A DNA stretch of 10,467 nt from Paracoccaceae bacterium (GTDB taxonomy: Bacteria > Pseudomonadota > Alphaproteobacteria > Rhodobacterales > Rhodobacteraceae), in NCBI GenBank assembly GCA_015487255.1, contig WFQA01000273.1, positions 1-10,467 on the forward strand, given 5' to 3'. Of this stretch, positions 1-6,917 are shown piece after piece. How positions within the stretch are numbered: position 1 is the first letter of the stretch; every line of letters begins with the position of its first letter. The translations under genes were made by a program, and so were the position numbers. The notes beneath the pieces are model-generated. The model was not told where the DNA came from. It made no database searches and was given only the letters and a program-made list of their open reading frames with translations.

Positions 1-287
1 GGCTTTCATATATGATCGACGCCAAGGCCCGGCTGGGCTTCCGGCTCGGCGGGCAGGCCATGGTTTACGGTGTGGCGGGTGGCTCTTTCAGCACCTACGA
101 TGACGGCGGCGGTGCGACCATCCCGGTTTCGAGCTTCAATTACGGCGCCGGGGTGGAATACAGACTCAACCCCTCGCTCTTTGTCGGGGTCGAGTATCTG
201 GCCCGCTCGCTCAGCGGCGATGACGGCTTCGTCAACCCCGAGCTTACCGTCAATTCCACGCAATTTCGTGTAGGCATTGCCTTTTAA
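1..287 (+). CDS. Outer-membrane beta-barrel protein, C-terminal part (5' truncated by window edge)
   Basis: The reading frame is already open at the window edge (first full codon at position 3) and ends with TAA at 285-287, so only about the last 94 residues are visible. They show alternating polar and hydrophobic strands rich in Gly, Tyr and Phe (for example FNYGAGVEYRL and SLFVGVEYLARSL), and the protein ends in FRVGIAF. A C-terminal Phe at the end of a beta strand is the usual signal for insertion by the BAM complex. This fits the small OmpA-like or porin-like barrels (OMP_b-brl type) common in Alphaproteobacteria. An ATG at 12 is in frame but is probably internal, because the barrel pattern continues upstream of it (LSYMIDAKARLGFR). 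The exact family and any ligand cannot be told from this piece. Two hairpins follow the stop codon. Confidence 0.7.
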   Translation, partial: LSYMIDAKARLGFRLGGQAMVYGVAGGSFSTYDDGGGATIPVSSFNYGAGVEYRLNPSLFVGVEYLARSLSGDDGFVNPELTVNSTQFRVGIAF

Positions 288-301
288 ACACCTGACAGAA
301 T

Positions 302-341
302 TTCCGGCACGCAAAACTTTGGCTGGCCGCCAAAGCCGGAA
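302..341. terminator. Two-level hairpin downstream of the barrel gene
   Basis: TTCCGG (302-307) pairs with CCGGAA (336-341). Inside it, CTTTGGC (317-323) pairs perfectly with GCCAAAG (329-335) around a 5-base loop. The unpaired bases 308-316 form a bulge on one side. It lies 15 bases after the plus-strand stop codon, so it probably ends or stabilises that transcript. There is no real T-tract behind it, which makes intrinsic termination uncertain. Confidence 0.45.
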
Positions 342-346
342 GTAAC

Positions 347-374
347 CGGGCCGCGCACTGCCTTGCGCGGCCCG
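347..374. terminator. Strong GC-rich hairpin between converging genes (serA terminator)
   Basis: CGGGCCGCGC (347-356) and GCGCGGCCCG (365-374) form a perfect 10-bp stem, or 11 bp with A357-T364. It sits 7 bases beyond the serA stop codon on the minus strand and also downstream of the plus-strand barrel gene, so it can serve both. The bases flanking the stem are short A/T stretches rather than a long T-run, so termination is inferred from position and stem strength. Confidence 0.6.
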
Positions 375-381
375 AATTTCA

Positions 382-1974
382 TCAAAACGCCAGTGCTTTG
401 GCCTGCTTGACCTGCGGCAGGCTGGCGATGGTTTTCAGGGTTTCGCTGTCAATCGGGGCATCCACCCCAACCAGCGCAATCGCCTCGCCATCCTTCACCA
501 CCCGGCCGAGTGCAAAAGTGGCGATATTCACCCCCAATGCCCCCAGCGTGGTGCCCAGCGCGCCGATATAGCCCGGCATGTCGGCATTGGTGGTGTAAAG
601 CATATAGGGCTGCGGCTCGGCCTCCAACCCAATGCCCTTGATCTGGATGAAACGCGGCTTGCCGTCAGAATAGATCGTGCCGGCGACTGAGCGTTGCTGG
701 CTCTCGGAAGTCACGATCAGGCGCATATAGCTGCCAAAAGCCCCCTGCTCATCCTTGCGTATCTCGGTGATCTTTATGCCCCGGTCCCGGGCGACAATCG
801 GGGCGGAAACCATATTCACCCCGCCTTCTCCCACCAATGGCTTCATCAGAGCCGCCGTCAAAGCTGCAACCAGAGGCTGCATATTCAGCTCCCCCACCTT
901 GCCGACAAACTCGATCTCGATCTCCTTGATCGGACCTTCGGTGACCTGCCCGGCAAAGCCGCCAAGCATCTCGGCAAGGTCGATCCATGGCTTGAGCATC
1001 GGGGCTTCTTCCGCCGTTACGCTTGGGGCGTTGATCGCGTTGGAGATCGCCCCGCGCATGAGGTAATCCGACATCTGCTCGGCCACCTGAAGCGCCACAT
1101 TCTCCTGCGCTTCAGATGTGGCCGCGCCCAGATGCGGGGTGCAAACCACGTTATCAAGGCCAAACAGCACGTTCTCTTTTGCCGGCTCCTTGGCATATAC
1201 ATCAAAAGCCGCGCCCTTGAGCTGGCCGGATTTAAGCGCCTCGGCCACGGCAGCCTCATCCACCAAGCCACCACGGGCGCAGTTGATCAGGTAAGCGCCT
1301 TGCTTGATTTTGGCAATACGCTCGGCGCTGAGCAGATTGGCGGTTTTGTCGGTTTTGGGCAGGTGGAGCGTGATGAAATCGGCACGGCCCAGCAATTCGT
1401 CAAGGTCTTCAATCTTGCTCACACCAATCGCCTTGGCGCGCTCTTCGGAGAGGAACGGATCATAGGCTATCACCTTCATCTTCAGCCCGATCGCCCGGCT
1501 GGCCACCACCGAGCCGATATTGCCCGAGCCGATCAACCCCAGCGTTTTACCGCTGATCTCGGTGCCCATGAATTTGGATTTCTCCCACTTGCCGGCCTGC
1601 GTGCTGGCATCCGCCGCCGGTATCTGCCGCGCCACGGCAAACATCATCGCAATCGCGTGCTCGGCGGTGGTGATCGAGTTGCCAAAAGGCGTGTTCATCA
1701 CCACGATCCCCTTGGCTGAAGCGGCCGACAGATCAACGTTATCCACCCCGATACCGGCCCGGCCAATCACCTTGAGCCTATCGGCTTTCGCGATCAATTC
1801 CGCCGTGGCCCTGGTGGCGGAGCGAATGGCAAGCCCGTCATAATTACCAATTATTTCAGCCAGCCTCGCCGGGTCTTTACCGAGATCGGGCTGGAAATCC
1901 ACCTCCACCCCGTTGTCTTTGAAGATTTGCACAGCAGCCGTAGACAGTTTGTCAGATATAAGAACTTTGGGCAT
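382..1974 (-). CDS. serA: D-3-phosphoglycerate dehydrogenase
   Basis: It oxidises 3-phosphoglycerate to 3-phosphohydroxypyruvate with NAD+, the first committed step of serine synthesis in the cytoplasm. The 530-residue product matches the long (type I) form. The Rossmann motif GSGNIG is at residues 149-154, with Asp172 in YDP placed to select NAD. The catalytic triad of the D-2-hydroxyacid dehydrogenase family is visible as Arg234 (in NCARGG), Glu263 (in KEP) and His281 (in TPHLG). Residues of about 325-440 form the extra domain (ASB) of long SerA proteins, and about 457-528 look like an ACT domain (MLYTTNADMPGYIGALGTTL), usually the serine-sensing part. The ATG at 1974-1972 has a near-perfect ribosome binding site, AAGGAGG (1981-1987), inside the end of serC. 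The two genes are separated by one base, so they are surely co-transcribed and probably translationally coupled. Confidence 0.97.
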   Translation of the reverse strand: MPKVLISDKLSTAAVQIFKDNGVEVDFQPDLGKDPARLAEIIGNYDGLAIRSATRATAELIAKADRLKVIGRAGIGVDNVDLSAASAKGIVVMNTPFGNSITTAEHAIAMMFAVARQIPAADASTQAGKWEKSKFMGTEISGKTLGLIGSGNIGSVVASRAIGLKMKVIAYDPFLSEERAKAIGVSKIEDLDELLGRADFITLHLPKTDKTANLLSAERIAKIKQGAYLINCARGGLVDEAAVAEALKSGQLKGAAFDVYAKEPAKENVLFGLDNVVCTPHLGAATSEAQENVALQVAEQMSDYLMRGAISNAINAPSVTAEEAPMLKPWIDLAEMLGGFAGQVTEGPIKEIEIEFVGKVGELNMQPLVAALTAALMKPLVGEGGVNMVSAPIVARDRGIKITEIRKDEQGAFGSYMRLIVTSESQQRSVAGTIYSDGKPRFIQIKGIGLEAEPQPYMLYTTNADMPGYIGALGTTLGALGVNIATFALGRVVKDGEAIALVGVDAPIDSETLKTIASLPQVKQAKALAF

Positions 1975-1975
1975 T

Positions 1976-3151
1976 TCAAGCCTCCTTCAAATTGGTTTTG
2001 GCCGTTTCAAACGCCCAGTCGAGCCACGGGGTCAGGGCCTTGATATCAGCCGTATCCACCGTTGCCCCGCACCAGATGCGCAACCCCGCCGGGGCATCGC
2101 GGTAACCGCCAATATCATAGGCGGCACCGGCTTCATCCAAGAGCTTGACCATGGTTTTGACAAAAGCCTTCTGCGCGCCGTCATCCAGCGCCGCCATCGC
2201 AGGGTCAGTGATCTTCAAACAAACCGACGTGTTGGAGCGCTGGCTTGGCTCTCTCACAAGGTTAGCCGCCCAACCGCTGCCATCCACCCACGCCTGAAGC
2301 GCCGCAAAATTGGCATCGGCCCGGGCGCGGGTGGCCTTCAGCCCGCCAATTTCCGCCATCCAGTCAAGCGCGTCATCCGCATCGGCCACGGCCAGCATTG
2401 AAGGGGTGTTGATGGTTGCGCCGCCAAAAATACCCTCGATCAGCTTGCCGCCCTTGGTCAGGCGAAAGATTTTCGGCAAAGGGCGTGGCGGGGTGTAGCT
2501 TTCCAGCCGCTTAACAGCGCGGGGGCCAAGAATAATCACCCCATGCGCCCCCTCGCCCCCCATGGCTTTTTGCCAGCTGAAGGTGGTGACATCGAGTTTT
2601 CCCCACGGCAATTCCTGCGCGAAAGCCGCCGAGGTGGCGTCACAAATCGTCAAGCCTTCGCGGTCATCGCTGATCCAGTCCCCATTTGGCACCCGGGCGC
2701 CAGAGGTGGTGCCGTTCCAGGTAAACACCACATCGGCCTCGGGGCGCACGGCGCCAAGGTCCGGCAATTCGCCGTAATCGGCGGTGAGTTTTCTCACATC
2801 CTCAAGCTTGAGCTGGCCCGTGATATCCCCCGCCCAGCCCGCGCCAAAACTTTCCCAGGCCAGCACATCCACCGGGCGCGTGCCCAATAGCGACCACAGC
2901 GCCATTTCAACCGCGCCGGTATCAGACGCAGGCACAATGCCAACCCGATAATCGCTTGGCACTTGCAGGATCTCGGCCATTTTATCGATCACCGATTTAA
3001 GCTGCGCCTTGGGGACGGCAGCGCGGTGCGAGCGGCCAAGGAAGGCACGCTTTGCCACGGTGTCAAAAGACCAACCGGGGCGTTTGGGGCATGGACCAGA
3101 AGAAAATTCAGGGCGCGCAGGCTTGACCTGCGGCGGTAAGGGGAGGCTCAT
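1976..3151 (-). CDS. serC: Phosphoserine aminotransferase
   Basis: It is a PLP enzyme that converts 3-phosphohydroxypyruvate plus glutamate to phosphoserine and 2-oxoglutarate; in many bacteria it also serves pyridoxal phosphate synthesis. The product is 391 residues. The N-terminal SSGPCPKRPGW (17-27) and the lysine motif FSWQKAMGGEGAHG (191-204, with Lys195 as the likely Schiff-base lysine) fit the SerC branch found in Alphaproteobacteria and Methanosarcina, rather than the E. coli type. The frame stays open up to 3313, but ATG 3151 is preferred: it has AAGGAG at 3158-3163 spaced by 6 bases, and the residues upstream (for example CCGENTTDHEIATQ) do not resemble the family. An in-frame ATG at 3166 (MKEPS...) lacks a good ribosome binding site. 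It is the first gene of the serC-serA operon, so the order is the reverse of the reaction order. Confidence 0.95.
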   Translation of the reverse strand: MSLPLPPQVKPARPEFSSGPCPKRPGWSFDTVAKRAFLGRSHRAAVPKAQLKSVIDKMAEILQVPSDYRVGIVPASDTGAVEMALWSLLGTRPVDVLAWESFGAGWAGDITGQLKLEDVRKLTADYGELPDLGAVRPEADVVFTWNGTTSGARVPNGDWISDDREGLTICDATSAAFAQELPWGKLDVTTFSWQKAMGGEGAHGVIILGPRAVKRLESYTPPRPLPKIFRLTKGGKLIEGIFGGATINTPSMLAVADADDALDWMAEIGGLKATRARADANFAALQAWVDGSGWAANLVREPSQRSNTSVCLKITDPAMAALDDGAQKAFVKTMVKLLDEAGAAYDIGGYRDAPAGLRIWCGATVDTADIKALTPWLDWAFETAKTNLKEA

Positions 3152-3316
3152 GGATGGCTCCTTCATCAGCGCGATATTTCTGAGCCTGCCATCGCTCGCG
3201 CTTATTCCGACGACCTGCCCGCCGCGCTGATAGCCCCAAGCAGGGGGGAAGGGCAAGAGATATTGTGTCGCAATTTCGTGATCTGTGGTGTTTTCCCCAC
3301 AGCAGAAAGCCAAAGA
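3152..3316 (-). promoter_or_regulatory. Structured leader of the serC-serA operon
   Basis: Between the hairpin at 3317-3345 and the serC start lie about 165 bases that must hold the promoter and 5' UTR. Three potential stems are visible. CTGTGG (3283-3288) pairs with CCACAG (3297-3302). A short CCCC/GGGG hairpin lies at about 3234-3246. Nearest the gene, AGCGCGA (3168-3174) pairs perfectly with TCGCGCT (3196-3202) around a 21-base loop and ends 4 bases from the GAAGGAG ribosome binding site (3158-3164). A conserved serC leader RNA motif has been described upstream of serC in some Alphaproteobacteria; whether this leader belongs to it cannot be decided by eye. I could not identify convincing -35 and -10 boxes. 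Confidence 0.4.
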
Positions 3317-3345
3317 TCATGCGCCCGAAACAGCCGGGCGCATGA
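3317..3345. terminator. Perfect 11-bp hairpin after the secreted-protein gene
   Basis: TCATGCGCCCG (3317-3327) pairs without mismatch with CGGGCGCATGA (3335-3345) around a 7-base loop. Read on the minus strand it starts 5 bases after the TAA of the upstream gene and is followed by TCTTTGG. It therefore most likely terminates that transcript and insulates the serC leader. The T-tract is weak. Confidence 0.6.
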
Positions 3346-3350
3346 AGAAT

Positions 3351-3776
3351 TTAGCGTGCAATCGCCAGATCGCCGCCCAGCAAATCGTTGGCATTGGCGA
3401 CAAACGGAATATCCGTAACGCTACAACCAACCTCATCGCCGATCCTGTCTTCCGATGGTGCGCGCCATAAAAACGAAGCATTTGTCATCAGATAACGGCC
3501 ATTGTAGAAAAACCTGTAGGAGTTCAAAGCGCGCTGAAACCGCCGCAGGCCCGAACCACCACCATAGAGGTAATAGTTTCCGCAAACCGAGAGCTTCCCG
3601 TTATTGTTTTCTGCAAAAAAGAACAAGACCATGCGCCCGGTTCTACTGTTTCCGATGCGGAAACCATCAACCCAGACACCGTTTTCCATCTGTTGGGCAG
3701 ATTGCGCTGAAGCCGCCACTCCCCCCATCAGGCTCGCAATCACAAAAGAAATAATCGCAATTTTTTTTCTTAACAT
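3351..3776 (-). CDS. Small secreted protein of unknown function
   Basis: I do not recognise this family. The 141-residue product begins with a clear Sec signal peptide: positive MLRKK, then the hydrophobic stretch IAIISFVIASLMGGV, then AASA before Q25, the likely cleavage site (ASA|QS). There is no lipobox cysteine. The mature part, of about 117 residues, is rich in Tyr, Phe, Asn, Gly and Arg (FFFAENNNGKL, GNYYLYGGGSG, YRFFYNGRYL) and holds two cysteines, Cys65 and Cys118, which could form a disulfide in the periplasm. The ATG at 3776 is chosen because AGGTG lies 6 bases upstream; GTG (3785) and TTG (3782) in the same frame would add three residues. The gene appears to stand alone, with a hairpin right behind it. 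An A8 run in codons 3-6 of the coding strand is a possible slippage site. Confidence 0.7.
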   Translation of the reverse strand: MLRKKIAIISFVIASLMGGVAASAQSAQQMENGVWVDGFRIGNSRTGRMVLFFFAENNNGKLSVCGNYYLYGGGSGLRRFQRALNSYRFFYNGRYLMTNASFLWRAPSEDRIGDEVGCSVTDIPFVANANDLLGGDLAIAR

Positions 3777-3785
3777 CTTCAACAC

Positions 3786-4038
3786 CTATATTTGCTACGC
3801 CCCACCGTGAGACCATCTAAAGGGGAATATCCACCTGCAAACGCAATGTAAAGTGCGTTTTTTGCTCAACCGCTCCCAGAGAGCAAGGGCGGTTTGGGGA
3901 GCCGGCTAGGCATTTGCGCCCGCTAACAGGCAAAACAAGCCGTTTCGGCCACAATACTTGATCCCTGCCATCACCATTCATGGTTTCCCTTTTCCCACGC
4001 ATTGAGCTAGCCTCCCGCGACCCAAGAGAAGGACAAAG
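3786..4038. other. Intergenic region between divergent genes
   Basis: These 253 bases separate the minus-strand secreted-protein gene from the plus-strand transporter and must carry both promoters. I see no convincing coding frame and no clear promoter boxes. Two interleaved inverted repeats lie at 3862-3894. GAGAAGGA, ending 5 bases before the transporter ATG, gives that gene a good ribosome binding site. Confidence 0.5.
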
Positions 4039-4941
4039 ATGACCAGCCCCGGCCCCCTGCAATGGACCTTAATGCTTAGCCTCGGCATGATCTGGGGCGC
4101 GTCGTTTTTCGGGGTCGAAATTGCGCTACAGGGATTTGAGCCGATTTCCATTGCGGCTTTCCGGATCGCACTGGCGGCCATTATACTGACCGGCGTGAGC
4201 TTTGCCATGGGGGTCGGCCTGCCGAGCCTGCGCAATGCCACCGGCAAGCGGATATGGGTATTTGCCTTTGGCATGGGGCTGTTTTCCAACGCCCTGCCCT
4301 TTACCCTGCTCAGTTGGGGGCAGCAATATGTGACCTCGGGCTATGCAGGCATCACCATGGCGGTGGTGCCGCTTTTGGTGCTGCCGCTCTCACATTTTTT
4401 CATTCCGGGCATGCGCATGACCCGGCTAAAAACACTGGGTTTTGGCCTTGGGTTTATCGGCGTGCTGGTGCTGATCGGCCCGGCGCAGATATTGCGCTCG
4501 GGGGGCGGGGATATCGTAAACCTCGCCCGCCTCGCCTGTATTCTGGCCAGTGCCTGCTATGCGATTGGCTCCATCCTCACCCGCCTCGCCCCAAAGGGAG
4601 ACGCAATAGCCTTTGGCGCGGCGGCCCTGATCATGGCCACGCTGATCGCGCTTCCCTTTGCATTTATGGTGGATGGCCTGCCCAAAGCACCCTCCCTGCC
4701 TGCCCTGCTTGGCTTGCTCTATCTTGGGGTGTTTCCAACGGCACTGGCCACGGTTATGCTGGTTTTCATTGTCAAAACCGCCGGGCCGCCGTTTCTCTCG
4801 CTGGTCAATTATCAGGTGCCGATCTGGGCGGTTGTCATCGGCATGGTCGCACTTGGCGAAAAACTGCCCGGACAATTCATCTGGGCGCTTGGGTTTATTT
4901 TGCTGGGCCTGGCCCTATCGCAAATGCGGGCCAGGCAATAA
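4039..4941 (+). CDS. DMT superfamily (EamA-type) membrane transporter
   Basis: This 300-residue protein is almost entirely hydrophobic, with about ten membrane segments in two similar halves, as in drug/metabolite transporters with two EamA domains. Typical marks are MIWGASFFGVE near the N-terminus (17-27) and, in the second half, the motif LVNYQVPIWAVVIGMVALGE, which is characteristic of the family. A basic loop (GMRMTRLK) and the basic end (RARQ) fit the positive-inside rule. Members export or import small metabolites such as amino acids or nucleosides; the substrate cannot be told from sequence. The ATG is preceded by AAGGA at a 5-base spacing. The gene converges with the methyltransferase gene, with 9 bases between the two stop codons. 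Confidence 0.9.
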   Translation: MTSPGPLQWTLMLSLGMIWGASFFGVEIALQGFEPISIAAFRIALAAIILTGVSFAMGVGLPSLRNATGKRIWVFAFGMGLFSNALPFTLLSWGQQYVTSGYAGITMAVVPLLVLPLSHFFIPGMRMTRLKTLGFGLGFIGVLVLIGPAQILRSGGGDIVNLARLACILASACYAIGSILTRLAPKGDAIAFGAAALIMATLIALPFAFMVDGLPKAPSLPALLGLLYLGVFPTALATVMLVFIVKTAGPPFLSLVNYQVPIWAVVIGMVALGEKLPGQFIWALGFILLGLALSQMRARQ

Positions 4942-4942
4942 C

Positions 4943-4952
4943 AGCCCGGGCT
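4943..4952. repeat. Perfect 10-bp palindrome between convergent stop codons
   Basis: AGCCCGGGCT lies between the transporter stop codon and the methyltransferase stop codon and overlaps two bases of the latter. It has no loop, so it is a poor terminator by itself. It is followed on the plus strand by GGCCGGTTTTTGG, which offers a short T5 tract. It may contribute to ending plus-strand transcripts. Confidence 0.25.
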
Positions 4953-5538
4953 AGGCCGGTTTTTGGAAGATCGCGCCGTAATGATAGGGGGGTAGCTCGA
5001 TCACCCGTATCAGCTCCAGCCCGGCTGGCTCTACCTTTTTTGCAACTTCTATCGGAGACATCCGCAGCTCTCGCCGGGGGCCGCGTGGCTGGCCAAGCAC
5101 CGGGGTATCCTCCCGCCCTGCCACATGCCAGTTCACCACCATGAACAGCCCGCCGGGTTTGAGCACCTTGCCTACCGCCTTGGCCAACCCGGTCTGTTCG
5201 GGAACGCCGTGAAAGGTGTTGGCGATAAACACAACATCCACCAGGCTATCCACCCGCTCGGGCAATTCTCGCGCGTCACTCTCGATCCAGATTACCGGCT
5301 CACAGCTGCGTGCCTTGGCCTGCGCCAGCAAGCTCGGGTCAATATCCAGCGCATAAACCGGCCCATTCAGCATTTTTGCCAACACCGCCGTGAAATGCCC
5401 GTCACCACAACACAGGTCAACCACGCTCATCTCGGGCTTAAAGCCCAGTTTGCGCAGCGCGCAACCCGGATCCGGCCAAAGCGCCTGCCACCAGTCAGCA
5501 TCAGGCATCGCCGTGGCGGGGAAAAACAGCTTTGACAT
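4951..5538 (-). CDS. Class I SAM-dependent methyltransferase
   Basis: The 195-residue protein has the Rossmann-like methyltransferase fold. Motif I is VVDLCCGDGHFT (39-50), the glycine-rich SAM loop. The acidic end of strand 2 is ALDIDPSLL (63-71), with Asp67 placed to bind the ribose. SDAREL (87-92) should hold the adenine-contacting Asp, FIANTFHGV (104-112) is the motif IV region, and LKPGGLFMVVNWH (126-138) is the usual post-motif. It therefore belongs with the small methyltransferases of the Methyltransf_11/25 group; the substrate is unknown. The start is ATG 5538, with GGAG (5545-5548) spaced by 6 bases; a GTG directly before it (5541) would be too close. The gene seems to be a single unit, preceded by a perfect 12-bp palindrome. 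Confidence 0.85.
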   Translation of the reverse strand: MSKLFFPATAMPDADWWQALWPDPGCALRKLGFKPEMSVVDLCCGDGHFTAVLAKMLNGPVYALDIDPSLLAQAKARSCEPVIWIESDARELPERVDSLVDVVFIANTFHGVPEQTGLAKAVGKVLKPGGLFMVVNWHVAGREDTPVLGQPRGPRRELRMSPIEVAKKVEPAGLELIRVIELPPYHYGAIFQKPA

Positions 5539-5547
5539 CACAAACTC

Positions 5548-5559
5548 CGGTAGCTACCG
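5548..5559. promoter_or_regulatory. Perfect 12-bp palindrome upstream of the methyltransferase
   Basis: CGGTAGCTACCG is self-complementary and touches the ribosome binding site of the methyltransferase gene. On the minus strand a TATATG (5564-5569) lies just upstream in a -10-like position, which would place the dyad at the transcription start. It could be an operator, but the matching -35 box is not clear. Confidence 0.3.
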
Positions 5560-5586
5560 CACTCATATAGGCAGCGCCGGGCCGCA

Positions 5587-5611
5587 AAAAAGACCGGAGA
5601 ACCGGTTTTTT
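5587..5611. terminator. Bidirectional intrinsic terminator
   Basis: ACCGG (5593-5597) and CCGGT (5602-5606) form a stem with loop AGAA. It is extended by five A residues (5587-5591) opposite five T residues (5607-5611), with G5592 bulged. It thus ends in a T-run on either strand. It lies downstream of the flagellar DUF1217 gene on the minus strand and separates that operon from the methyltransferase gene. Confidence 0.65.
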
Positions 5612-5691
5612 GTAACAGATTTATAACGAAGCTTGGTTTTTCGAAGCTGCTCAAAGCCCGACTATATCCAAAGGCCTTGCCCAATGCCGGG

Positions 5692-6519
5692 TCATAGCCG
5701 GTTAAACTGAGCGAAATTCGCTGCGGCCGCCACCGCGTTTTGCATCAGGGTCAGCGCGCCCATGCCACGGGTGAGCTGACCGGGGCCGTTATTGATCTGC
5801 TCCCGGGCAAAGAAATTTTGCAACAGCTTGTCCACATTCTCCGGGTCCTGAAACACATCCATGGATTTGCTGCCAAAAAGCCGCGCACTGGCATCCTGAA
5901 ACAAGGCGCGCTGCCGGTCCACATCCAGCGTGCCAACCGATTTGGGCAGGCCAAAGGCGGTTTCAAACACCTCGCGCAGCGGCGGGTTGGCCATCAGCTG
6001 AAACCACGCCACCGTTTCGGGGAATTCCGCATTGGCATATTTGCCGATCTCGCGCTCCAGATTGAGCGCCAGCCGCATGGAGCCATTATCCTCCCCCACC
6101 GCCTTTTCAAACTGTTGCACCTGATAAGCGTCGGTGATCCGCGCGGCGAAATCCGATTCGGCCACCTTGGCGCCACCCTCGTTGCCAAAGCCAAACGCCT
6201 CGGCCATTTCGCGAAAACGGGTGTCGGTGAGCTTCAGGGCAAAGGCCCCTTCATTCTCGGAGCCTTCTTCCAGCAGCTTTTTGAAGAAAAACTTGTCGGC
6301 GACCTTGTCTTCCATGCCAAAAGCCCCAAGCGCCACCTTGAACAGGGTGAAATCCTTGACCAGTTCCTCAGCCGAGGTGATCTTGGAAATGTTTTCCTTG
6401 AAATAATTCAGCTCGCGGTCCAGCACCGGGGTGGCCTTGAAAGCCGCCATCTGGCTATCAACCGTGCGCTGCATAAAGCGCCAGCCGGCAATGCCGCCAA
6501 TAGGGGTTGAGGGGATCAT
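5692..6519 (-). CDS. DUF1217 family protein of the flagellar cluster
   Basis: The 275-residue protein begins MIPSTPIGGIAGWRFMQRT and resembles the DUF1217 proteins that occur in alphaproteobacterial flagellar loci. It is mainly helical and charged, with segments such as RELNYFKENISKITSAEELVKD (a 'detached segment, then helix' pattern seen through the family). It has no signal peptide and no membrane segment, so it is probably cytoplasmic or exported by the flagellar type III route. Its molecular role is not established. The ATG overlaps the flbT stop codon by 4 bases (ATGA), with GGAGG spaced by 7 bases inside flbT, so it is the last gene of a coupled flaF-flbT-DUF1217 unit. This supports a role tied to flagellin handling or assembly, but that is inference. 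Confidence 0.75.
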   Translation of the reverse strand: MIPSTPIGGIAGWRFMQRTVDSQMAAFKATPVLDRELNYFKENISKITSAEELVKDFTLFKVALGAFGMEDKVADKFFFKKLLEEGSENEGAFALKLTDTRFREMAEAFGFGNEGGAKVAESDFAARITDAYQVQQFEKAVGEDNGSMRLALNLEREIGKYANAEFPETVAWFQLMANPPLREVFETAFGLPKSVGTLDVDRQRALFQDASARLFGSKSMDVFQDPENVDKLLQNFFAREQINNGPGQLTRGMGALTLMQNAVAAAANFAQFNRL

Positions 6520-6917
6520 TGCGCCGCCTCCATTAACTGCGCCTCGATCGGCAGCAAAAACCGCAGAAACTTCAGCGCCTGATAATCGTTTTCTCGCTGC
6601 AAATTAGCTTGCGCCTCGCGCAGATGGCTGCTTGATTCCGGGTCTTTGAACACCTGTCCGAGCTGCTCTATCCCCTGCATCAACTGCTGGCGGGCCTTTT
6701 GCGGCTCGGCCTCTCCGGCCAACAAAAGCTGGGCGATATAGCAGATACGGCGCACCGGGGTGGTGGCCTCGTCCGGGTGGATGGCATCCCGCAGGCGCAG
6801 CACATTGGCATTGGGGGTCAGCACATTGAGCCGGGTGCGCCGGTCGCCGTTTTCGATCACCGCGCCGTTGATCATGATGCGCTCGCTCGGGCGCAGCTTC
6901 AGCACCAGCCCGCTCAT
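6516..6917 (-). CDS. flbT: Flagellar biosynthesis regulator FlbT
   Basis: The 133-residue product has the full FlbT pattern: LVLKLRPSERIMINGAVIEN (4-23), GDRRTRLNV (24-32), NANVLRLRDAI (36-46) and a helical second half. In Caulobacter, FlbT binds the 5' UTR of flagellin mRNA and promotes its decay when the hook is not finished; in other Alphaproteobacteria it can instead be needed for flagellin production. Its place two genes downstream of flagellin fits this role. The start ATG overlaps the flaF stop codon by 4 bases, and GAGG lies 7 bases upstream, so translation is probably coupled to flaF. Length and motifs look intact. Confidence 0.93.
   Translation of the reverse strand: MSGLVLKLRPSERIMINGAVIENGDRRTRLNVLTPNANVLRLRDAIHPDEATTPVRRICYIAQLLLAGEAEPQKARQQLMQGIEQLGQVFKDPESSSHLREAQANLQRENDYQALKFLRFLLPIEAQLMEAAQ

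Noticed and set aside
694..1719. Plus-strand open frame of 341 codons opposite serA
   Set aside because: It is antisense to a full-length, motif-complete serA. Its translation is rich in His, Arg and Gln and matches no fold I know, as expected of a mirror frame in GC-rich DNA.
3152..3313. N-terminal extension of SerC (54 extra residues)
   Set aside because: The extension does not resemble SerC, and the ATG at 3151 has a well-spaced AAGGAG. The stretch also holds potential RNA stems, which fits a leader.
3817..4062. Minus-strand frame of 81 codons in the gap before the transporter
   Set aside because: It overlaps the transporter start, has no recognisable protein pattern, and covers the interleaved inverted repeats.
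4254..5144. Plus-strand frame of 296 codons crossing the transporter and methyltransferase genes
   Set aside because: It is out of frame with the clear EamA transporter and runs antisense through the methyltransferase. Its translation is rich in Arg, Pro and His without domain features.
5627..5650. Direct repeat of CGAAGCT with palindromes AAGCTT and TTCGAA
   Set aside because: Only two short copies occur, without a target-site or mobile-element context; this is likely chance in A/T-richer intergenic DNA.
5740..6510. Plus-strand frame of 256 codons opposite the DUF1217 gene
   Set aside because: It is antisense to a gene coupled by a 4-base overlap to flbT. Long mirror frames are common at this base composition.
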